Shown: one piece after another, positions 1-5,714 of the stretch
How positions within the stretch are numbered: position 1 is the first letter of the stretch
How the letters are laid out: every line of letters begins with the position of its first letter
Position numbers and translations under genes: made by a program
The notes under the pieces: generated by a model
Told to the model about the DNA's origin: nothing
Database searches by the model: none
What the model saw: only the letters and a program-made list of their open reading frames with translations
NCBI GenBank assembly: GCA_903864265.1
Contig: CAIPFN010000183.1
Location: forward strand, 1-32,140
Length of the DNA stretch: 32,140 nucleotides
Source of the DNA: an uncultured Bacteroidales bacterium
Lineage (GTDB): Bacteria > Bacteroidota > Bacteroidia > Bacteroidales > UBA4417
Direction of reading: 5' to 3'

Positions 1-118
1 CAAAAACTAACTCTATTTCTTTGGTGTCTGTATCAACAAGAGCAATGGCTATTTCAACAATGGCATCTGTCTTTCTGTAAAATCCTGTGGTTTCTATGTC
101 TACTACTAATAATTTCAT
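1..118 (-). CDS. DEDDh-type 3'-5' exonuclease, N-terminal part only (runs off the window)
   Basis: Only the first 39 codons are inside the window. The visible N-terminus reads MKLLVVDIETTGF and then has a hydrophobic IVEIAIALVD strand, which is the Exo I motif (DxE, here D7 and E9) and following beta-strand of the DnaQ/DEDDh exonuclease fold. Such enzymes remove nucleotides from DNA or RNA 3' ends using two metal ions held by the acidic residues; motifs II and III lie outside the window. The start is the ATG at 116-118, directly behind a strong promoter match (123-153), so the message may be leaderless. The sequence is clearly more AT-rich than the sugar genes to the right. Short exonucleases of this type occur in phages, plasmids and chromosomes, so the exact role is open. 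Confidence 0.72.
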   Translation of the reverse strand, partial: MKLLVVDIETTGFYRKTDAIVEIAIALVDTDTKEIELVF

Positions 119-122
119 AGTG

Positions 123-153
123 CAAAACTACGAATAATTAATTTAAAATGCAA
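123..153 (-). promoter_or_regulatory. Bacteroidota sigma(ABfr)-type promoter for the exonuclease gene
   Basis: On the minus strand there is TTG (plus 151-153), a 20-base spacer, then TAGTTTTG (plus 123-130), which fits the Bacteroidota -33/-7 consensus TTG...TAnnTTTG. The expected start point is at about 118-120, essentially at the ATG of the exonuclease. Confidence 0.6.
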
Positions 154-161
154 TATTATTT

Positions 162-350
162 TTAAGCAGCTCTCCTAGACCTATCATAATAGGTGCTATA
201 AACATCACCAGATAATCCAAAGTCTATTATAACAATGGTATCATGACCATCTCTTTTTACTAAACCATATGTACTTAGTCTATCAAGGTCCCCTGCTGTT
301 TCTATACTACCAGCAAATTTTAGTATTAGCCTAACCAATCTTTTCATCAA
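162..350 (-). CDS. Small ORF of unknown function, possibly a phage-gene remnant
   Basis: A 62-codon ORF in the AT-rich left edge, upstream of and in the same direction as the exonuclease. The first part is basic and helical (KRLVRLILKFAG). The second part predicts beta strands and includes VIIDFGLSGDVYSTYYD. That hydrophobic-D-F-G-L stretch recalls the C-terminal end of larger kinase-like or structural proteins in Bacteroidota phages, as I remember them, in which case this would be the tail of a gene whose 5' part is missing. I cannot name a family with confidence, and no clear ribosome binding site or promoter is visible in front of it. It could also be non-coding. Confidence 0.35.
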   Translation of the reverse strand: MMKRLVRLILKFAGSIETAGDLDRLSTYGLVKRDGHDTIVIIDFGLSGDVYSTYYDRSRRAA

Positions 351-378
351 AATTAAAGCTGATGCTTGACTGATTGAA

Positions 379-1617
379 TTATTTTTTTATCCGTAAAGGC
401 TTGATGTCGCTTTCCATTTGTTCCAACGTTTCCTGGATATCAGCTTTTTCATAAAAAACTGCCTGGAGTGCAGATTGGGTGATCGTATACCAACGTTCGT
501 TGTAATCGACCTGGAAAACTTTAGCAAACGCTACACTTCCCATAAAGTACTTGTACAACGGATGATCGATATAGCCGAGTTCGATAGCCACACTTTTTCG
601 TGTTGGCATCGCAATTCCTGTGCTGGTCCACACTTTCATTCCTTCTTTGCCGGTAAGGTAACTCATCAACTTCCAGGTTTCCGGTTTGAGATGATTTTCT
701 TTTGCGGAGCTATACGAAACGGTAAAGGCAATGGTAGCCATTTGTTTGCCTTTTGGCAGATAAGCAATTTTATACTTTACATCTTTAAACTGATCTTTCA
801 GCTGTGGCAAAAACCATCCGCCGGATATAAGCATGGCGGCGCGTTTGCGGCCAAAAACCTCTTCAGTATTGTTCATGCTAACTTGCGAAGGCATGGTAGC
901 AATATTCTTTTGGTATAATCCGTAATAAAATTCCAGGGCTCCTTTAAATTCTGGGGTATTGATAGAGAGGTTTCCTTCCTTATCCTGGAAACTGCCCATA
1001 TTCTGGTACACGAAAGGCATCAGCTTATCGATAGAAGGCTCAACTACAAAACCATACTGATCAATTTTGCCATCACCATCGGTATCCTTGGTTAACTTTC
1101 TTGAAAATTCTTCCATTTCAGCCCAGTCTTTTGGTGGACCGGTCAGGCCTGCGGCTTTAAACATTTCTTCATTGTAAAACAGAACGAAAGGGCCAAAATC
1201 TTTTGGGATGCCATAGATTTTCCCGTTTTTGGTGAATGCATCCAGGAACTGAGGATAAAAATCGGCTAAATCGAAAGTGGTATCTTTTTCGATAAATTCG
1301 TTGAGTGATTGCAACACATCATATCGGAGATAGGAAGGAGCCAGCCAGTCTTTGATATAAAAAATCTGCGGGGCTGAATGCGTGCCCAGCATCAGCTGTA
1401 TTTTCTCGGAATAATTTCCCGGAATAAGTTCGAACTTAACTTTGGTTTCAGGATACTTTTCAGTAAAACAATGCAGCAACGAATCGGTAAGCCTTTTCTC
1501 CGAAGGATTTGATTGCCAGCTCGAAAAACGGATGGTGTTTTCTTTATCTTTGACACATGAGGTTATCATAGCCAGAAAAGAAGCCAGCAATATAAATATG
1601 AATCTGCTTTTTGTCAT
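379..1617 (-). CDS. Carbohydrate ABC transporter solute-binding lipoprotein (MalE-like, family 1)
   Basis: A 412-residue extracellular sugar-binding protein. The N-terminus is a lipoprotein signal (MTKSRFIFILLASFLAMITSC) with a lipobox ending at Cys21. The mature part starts with the strand TIRFSSWQSNPSE and contains SBP family 1 hallmarks: YGIPKDFGPFVLFYNEEMFKAAGL at about residues 135-158, a GxW segment near residue 180, and ISGGWFLPQL around 265. Length is normal for the family. It is the last gene of the kinase-phosphorylase-SBP run, 29 bases after the phosphorylase stop codon. ABC permeases normally sit beside such a gene, but none is visible here; the DNA changes character right after its stop codon. 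Residues after Cys21 (VKDKE) resemble the K-D/E surface-export signal described in Bacteroidota, so it could be displayed on the cell surface. The ligand is unknown; sucrose or a related glucoside is inferred from context. Confidence 0.9.
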   Translation of the reverse strand: MTKSRFIFILLASFLAMITSCVKDKENTIRFSSWQSNPSEKRLTDSLLHCFTEKYPETKVKFELIPGNYSEKIQLMLGTHSAPQIFYIKDWLAPSYLRYDVLQSLNEFIEKDTTFDLADFYPQFLDAFTKNGKIYGIPKDFGPFVLFYNEEMFKAAGLTGPPKDWAEMEEFSRKLTKDTDGDGKIDQYGFVVEPSIDKLMPFVYQNMGSFQDKEGNLSINTPEFKGALEFYYGLYQKNIATMPSQVSMNNTEEVFGRKRAAMLISGGWFLPQLKDQFKDVKYKIAYLPKGKQMATIAFTVSYSSAKENHLKPETWKLMSYLTGKEGMKVWTSTGIAMPTRKSVAIELGYIDHPLYKYFMGSVAFAKVFQVDYNERWYTITQSALQAVFYEKADIQETLEQMESDIKPLRIKK

Positions 1618-1646
1618 ACAAAAATGATGTGTCGGATTATTCAGGC

Positions 1647-3116
1647 TTAGAGTATATAGTTCTCAATTTTACCGGCATCGTCCTGAAACCTGATTTCAGA
1701 CGAAAGAGTGTTCATATCGATGTGCAGAATGCAACTCTTTTCATTTTTTTTCCAGGATAGATGTATTTCCGTATCTGGAGAATTTAGCACAGAAAATTCA
1801 CCATTAAAGGCCGGGTATTCGTTTCGGAACCCGATAAGTTTCAGAAGGCGTTGAACAACCGGTTTCTCTGTAGCCTTTTCAATTTCGGCAACACTGAAGT
1901 TCTGGCGGTTAATTTCCCGGCCTTCGCCTGTTAAAGTTACATTTTCAATGTCATTTTCCCCGGCCAGTAATCCTACATAATAAACCTGCGGAATACCGGG
2001 GGCAAAAAACTGAATCGCCCTTGCGGCTATGTATGCATCGTCATCGCAATCAAGCAGCGAATAGTAGGAGCCCCTGATCTGGTGAACATCGAAGCCATCA
2101 TCCGCTTTGTGCTTGTCAGAAAAAACAAGGCTTAAGTTAGCTCCTCGATCCATGCAAATATCGATTAATTTTCTGGCTTTTTCGGCATTAATCAATCCAT
2201 CCAAATCCGGTTTTACAGGAACTCCATCGTGGCAATCGAGCATGGTAAACTGCTTATGAGGCCTCACTTTAAGATATTCACATAATTTTGAGCTCGTCCT
2301 GTTAATAAGGGAATCCAGAATAGTGTAAGGCAAAATGAAATCGTAAATCCAATATCCGCGTTGTGCAAGTTTAAACTGGGTAATGAAATTAGCATGGACT
2401 TCGGGAAGTAGTTCAATTCCAAGTGGATTGGCTATATCTGAAATCCATTCCAGGAACTGGTAAATTTCAGGTTCGATAAAAAAGCAGCTGGTTCCTGATT
2501 TTTTCGTGATATATCCGACGGCATCAAGCCTGACAACCTTAACATTTTGTTTTCTGAAATTAACAAGGAATTCCTTCAGTATCCGTCGGGTAAGATTTGA
2601 ATTTGTATCGAGATCAATTTGCTCCGAAGGATCCTGTTTTCCAAAAGTAGTCCAAATGTTCTCCGTTTCATTGCTATTCTCAATGCTAAAAGTAGAAAAA
2701 GGAATGGTCCGGCGTCGGAACATTTTGGCAATATCTTCTTCTACCGGTTTTCCATCCGGCCATATTTTATCAAGAGTAATAAACAAATCAGCAAACTCCG
2801 ACTGTTTTCCTTTTTCCAAATAATCCTGAAACCATGCCGATTGCCTCGAAATATGATTCACCATCAGGTCTAACGTCACATCGAAGTTCTCGCTGATGAT
2901 CTTGATGTCGTCCCATGTACCAAATTCAGGTGCAATTTCCATGTAAGTTAAGGGTGCAAAACCTCTGTCGCCTGATGATGGGAAAGGTGGCAAAATGTGA
3001 ATTCCACCTCTGAAAATACCAGGAAAGTGTTTTAAGAGGACGTTGTTGAGTGTTTTCAAGTCGCCTCCCAGAGAATTGGGATAGGTAATTAGTTGAACCT
3101 GGTTTTTAACGGACAT
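1647..3116 (-). CDS. GH13_18 alpha-glucoside phosphorylase (sucrose or sucrose-6F-phosphate phosphorylase)
   Basis: A 489-residue cytoplasmic enzyme with no signal peptide, close in length and layout to Bifidobacterium sucrose phosphorylase. The N-terminus NQVQLITYPNSLGGDLKTL and HILPPFPSSGDRGFAPLTY are diagnostic of the subfamily. The retaining machinery is complete: nucleophile Asp198 in RLDAVGY, acid/base Glu239 in LLPEVH, and transition-state Asp297 in LDCHDG. FFAPGIPQVYYVGLLAGEND is the conserved late motif. The reaction is glucoside plus phosphate giving alpha-glucose 1-phosphate plus the acceptor. The acceptor loops differ from plain sucrose phosphorylase: Arg135 follows FR in loop B, and His345 sits in loop A (FDVHQ) where the Bifidobacterium enzyme has Tyr (DLYQ). 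These are the positions I recall as phosphate-binding in the Thermoanaerobacterium sucrose-6F-phosphate phosphorylase. Glucosylglycerol and glucosylglycerate phosphorylases belong to the same subfamily and remain alternatives. It lies 12 bases after the P-loop kinase gene. Confidence 0.9.
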   Translation of the reverse strand: MSVKNQVQLITYPNSLGGDLKTLNNVLLKHFPGIFRGGIHILPPFPSSGDRGFAPLTYMEIAPEFGTWDDIKIISENFDVTLDLMVNHISRQSAWFQDYLEKGKQSEFADLFITLDKIWPDGKPVEEDIAKMFRRRTIPFSTFSIENSNETENIWTTFGKQDPSEQIDLDTNSNLTRRILKEFLVNFRKQNVKVVRLDAVGYITKKSGTSCFFIEPEIYQFLEWISDIANPLGIELLPEVHANFITQFKLAQRGYWIYDFILPYTILDSLINRTSSKLCEYLKVRPHKQFTMLDCHDGVPVKPDLDGLINAEKARKLIDICMDRGANLSLVFSDKHKADDGFDVHQIRGSYYSLLDCDDDAYIAARAIQFFAPGIPQVYYVGLLAGENDIENVTLTGEGREINRQNFSVAEIEKATEKPVVQRLLKLIGFRNEYPAFNGEFSVLNSPDTEIHLSWKKNEKSCILHIDMNTLSSEIRFQDDAGKIENYIL

Positions 3117-3128
3117 TATGTAATTTTT

Positions 3129-3782
3129 TTATTCAGGTAGTATTACGTCGTATTCTTTTGTAATCACAAAATCAGCCAGTTGCCTGTGTCCCGCAATGAT
3201 TTTGTGCTCGGTTAATAAAATCTGTTCGGTAAATAAATCCTTAATTTCATTTCCCCGGTTTCTTTTTGTACGATGCTCCAAGGTATCCAGCCTGTTTCGG
3301 GCAATAAAAATCCGGGTATCCAGATTTTTAAGCAGCGATGTATATGTTCCTTCAGCTATAACTACTTTAACGCCGATTAAATTGATTTTTACTTCCTCAA
3401 TGGAGTTTTCGTTGTAGTCAATTAAAGGTTTGGTTATTTCATCTTTCCAATTTATAGCATCCTTAAGGTTATTGTCCAGTATGTCAAACTTAATCTCTGC
3501 ATGCGGCCCCAACCATTCAGTGTCTTCTTTTCTTTTTAAATCATTCGATTTTGGTGGCAAATGAAAATAATCATCCTGTGCGAGAATAACAGTTAAGATC
3601 CCGTATTTCCCTAACTCCTCGGCTATAGCCAGAGCTGTTTCCGATTTGCCGCTTCCCGATTCGCCTGCAACCGAAATCGTATAACGTGCAGATTTGCTCT
3701 TTATTCGTTCAACTATCTGTGATACAATTGTATAAGCTGCTTTCTTGTGATGTTCTTCAAGTATAATAATATCGCCTTTCAT
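3129..3782 (-). CDS. P-loop kinase of the uridine kinase/phosphoribulokinase superfamily, substrate unknown
   Basis: A 217-residue cytoplasmic kinase. Walker A is GESGSGKS at residues 40-47, a DDYF motif at 70-73 matches the catalytic acidic position of uridine-kinase-like enzymes, EGTY at 144-147 is the following strand, and an R-rich lid (ARNRLDTLEHRTKRNRG) lies at about 161-177. I chose the ATG at 3780-3782 because the reading frame extends upstream only to a TTG at 3858-3860 with a non-conserved 26-residue leader, whereas MKGDIIILEEHHKKA is a natural start. The gene opens the operon with the GH13_18 phosphorylase (12-base gap) and the sugar-binding lipoprotein. By context it probably phosphorylates a sugar or polyol connected with that phosphorylase, such as the released acceptor or the disaccharide before cleavage. 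Similarity to uridine kinases alone does not decide the substrate, and the usual automatic label, uridine kinase, is doubtful here. Confidence 0.85.
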   Translation of the reverse strand: MKGDIIILEEHHKKAAYTIVSQIVERIKSKSARYTISVAGESGSGKSETALAIAEELGKYGILTVILAQDDYFHLPPKSNDLKRKEDTEWLGPHAEIKFDILDNNLKDAINWKDEITKPLIDYNENSIEEVKINLIGVKVVIAEGTYTSLLKNLDTRIFIARNRLDTLEHRTKRNRGNEIKDLFTEQILLTEHKIIAGHRQLADFVITKEYDVILPE

Positions 3783-4061
3783 GTTCTTTTGTAGGAGAAT
3801 TAATAATTTAGATGATTCGTTGTTTTTACATCCCGGTAAATCAGGACAAATGGTGATCAATTTAATATGGGTTAAAAAAATCTTCCATATTTAAATTAAT
3901 ACCTGTAGTTGATTGAAATTTAGTGATAGGCTAAGAGTTTTCCAATCAGGAAACAGAACCCTCTATGACCTTTGAACCGGGGTTGGCACATTATAAAAAA
4001 GAGTATTGAATGTGTTAAATTCAACTTCTTGTATTTGACTTAGAACAGTTGGATTTCAGAG
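3783..4061. other. Intergenic region between SusD1 terminator and the kinase operon
   Basis: About 280 bases with no supported gene. It must hold the promoter of the kinase-phosphorylase-SBP run unless that operon is read through from SusD1. I see no clean TTG/TAnnTTTG pair on the minus strand and no operator-like palindrome. The TTG codon at 3858-3860 is in frame with the kinase but I do not believe it is the start. Confidence 0.5.
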
Positions 4062-4128
4062 AAAAAAAGTTTGAAAAGGGGAGGCTCAAATTCCCAACCT
4101 CAACGATAGGAATTATGAGCCTTACCCC
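4062..4128 (-). terminator. Intrinsic terminator of the SusC1-SusD1 transcript
   Basis: On the minus strand a long hairpin is formed by CCCC-GGCTCA-GGAATT type arms: plus 4078-4094 pairs with 4109-4128 with only a small bulge, enclosing a 14-base loop. It is followed in transcript order by U-rich sequence (complement of the A runs at 4074-4077 and 4062-4068). It starts about 60 bases past the SusD1 stop codon, so it should separate susCD1 from the kinase operon. Confidence 0.8.
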
Positions 4129-4187
4129 CTCTGACAAACAAATCTAACCAAACCAATGAATTAAGACTTTCTGTTATTTAAATTCTG

Positions 4188-5702
4188 TTACTTGTATCCC
4201 TCATTCTGTTTCAGGTTTTTATTGGCTCCTATCTGTTGACTTGGGATTGGAAACAAGGCTCTGAATGGTTCGGAGACGCCTTTCATGTCCCATGCAGCGG
4301 TGAATTTGCCGAATCGGATCAGGTCATTCCTGCGGAGAAGCTCCCAGGTAAATTCACGTCCACGTTCGTCGAGCAGTATGTTCAGATCGATTGATGGCAA
4401 TGCCCTGAGCGGATCACCGGCTTCGAAAGCACGGGCTCTTACCGAATTGACCAGGTCTAATGCGGAGGATCCTTTCGGATCGCTCCCTCCATTCAGAATG
4501 GCTTCTGCTTTCATCAAAACAACATCCGCATAACGGAATATGGCGAAATCATTATTCAGGAAATAAAGTGGGCCTGCACCACCAGGAATATACTTCAATA
4601 CTCTTGCACCATCAGTTTCAGCGGCATTATCAATGCCTTCGGCTGTGGTGTATTCAGGAGTGAAAATCAATGGTGTAACCCCATCTCTGCAATACAATAT
4701 TTCGCCATTAGGGCCTAATTGCTGGCCAACCAGGAAAATATAGTTGCGTTTATCAGTGGATGTAAACTTCTCGTAGAAGCTCTTGGTTGTCGAAAAACCA
4801 TTCCAGCCACCGCTTGTTAATCCAAACTGAGGACCCTGGTTGTAATGCAAGGTGAAAAAATGAATGTAATACCCCGAGCCCCAGGTGCTTGTTGTAGCAT
4901 TATCGCGGAAAGCGTAAATGTTCTCCGGGCTGTTGTCGTTATCATAATTGAATATTGATTTATAATCATCAGCCAGATGATAGACGCCTGCATCAATTAT
5001 TTTATTGCAATATTCAATGGATTTATCCCACTGTGCTGCTCCTGTAAAAACCTTGGCATTAATGTATAACTTGGCCAACAGGAAATTTGCAGCATTTACA
5101 TTTACCCTTCCTATTTCGCTTGTTGCCGGCAAAATAGCAGCGATTTCTTTCAGTTCGGTTTCCAGGAAAGCAAATACTTCGGCACGGGTATTATTTGAAG
5201 GCGGATTAGATGGATCCACAACATCGGTTATAATAGGCACATTTCCGAACATGTCGATCATGTTGTAATAATGGAATGCGCGTACAAACCTTGCTTCCGC
5301 TTCAATTATATCAACATCAGTTCCTGTAAGCCCTGAACCCTTCAGAGCTTTAATAAAAAGGTTTGCCTGGGCTATACCTGAGGATAAATTGTTATATGCG
5401 TTGTTGATCTCACCGTTCTCAACAGTCCATGTGTGTTTGTGTAAGCTCTGCAAATCGATTGATTTCCAGTCGCCACCTCGGGCAGGCACAACAGCCTCAT
5501 CAGTGCACGATTCGTTTACTTTAAACAAACCGTCCATATAGCAACCGGCAGTCGAATAAACGCCTGACAAGCCGCCCAGCAGATCACTCTTGGTTTGATA
5601 CGCATTTTGATCGGTGAGCTGGCTCTTGGGATTCATATCGAGCTTGGTACAACTTATGGCAGTCAGTACAACCAGAAGCAATATATATGTTATTTTTTTC
5701 AT
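4188..5702 (-). CDS. SusD/RagB-family nutrient-binding outer membrane lipoprotein (pair 1)
   Basis: A 504-residue SusD homologue. The signal peptide MKKITYILLLVVLTAISC ends in a lipobox with Cys18, so the protein is lipid-anchored and expected on the cell surface as the lid of its SusC partner. Typical SusD features are the N-terminal DMNPKSQLTDQNAYQT start, the EAEARFVRAFHYYNMIDMFGNVPII helix pair near residues 133-157, the C-terminal DFAIFRYADVVLMKAEAIL helix and the ERGREFTWELLRRNDLIRFGKF motif near the end. It begins 12 bases after the SusC1 stop codon and is followed by a terminator. No surface glycan-binding protein or enzyme follows it, which suggests uptake of a small ligand that needs no surface cutting. 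The ligand is inferred to be sucrose-like from the LacI regulator and phosphorylase nearby. Confidence 0.95.
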   Translation of the reverse strand: MKKITYILLLVVLTAISCTKLDMNPKSQLTDQNAYQTKSDLLGGLSGVYSTAGCYMDGLFKVNESCTDEAVVPARGGDWKSIDLQSLHKHTWTVENGEINNAYNNLSSGIAQANLFIKALKGSGLTGTDVDIIEAEARFVRAFHYYNMIDMFGNVPIITDVVDPSNPPSNNTRAEVFAFLETELKEIAAILPATSEIGRVNVNAANFLLAKLYINAKVFTGAAQWDKSIEYCNKIIDAGVYHLADDYKSIFNYDNDNSPENIYAFRDNATTSTWGSGYYIHFFTLHYNQGPQFGLTSGGWNGFSTTKSFYEKFTSTDKRNYIFLVGQQLGPNGEILYCRDGVTPLIFTPEYTTAEGIDNAAETDGARVLKYIPGGAGPLYFLNNDFAIFRYADVVLMKAEAILNGGSDPKGSSALDLVNSVRARAFEAGDPLRALPSIDLNILLDERGREFTWELLRRNDLIRFGKFTAAWDMKGVSEPFRALFPIPSQQIGANKNLKQNEGYK

Positions 5703-5714
5703 GATTCTTATGTA

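Noticed and set aside
3783-3860. 26-residue N-terminal extension of the P-loop kinase from a TTG codon
   Set aside because: The extension is not kinase-like and an ATG at 3780-3782 starts at the natural beginning of the domain.
4139-4146. TAGATTTG on the minus strand as promoter of the kinase operon
   Set aside because: It lies upstream of the SusD1 terminator hairpin, so transcripts would be stopped, and no -33 element is at the right distance.
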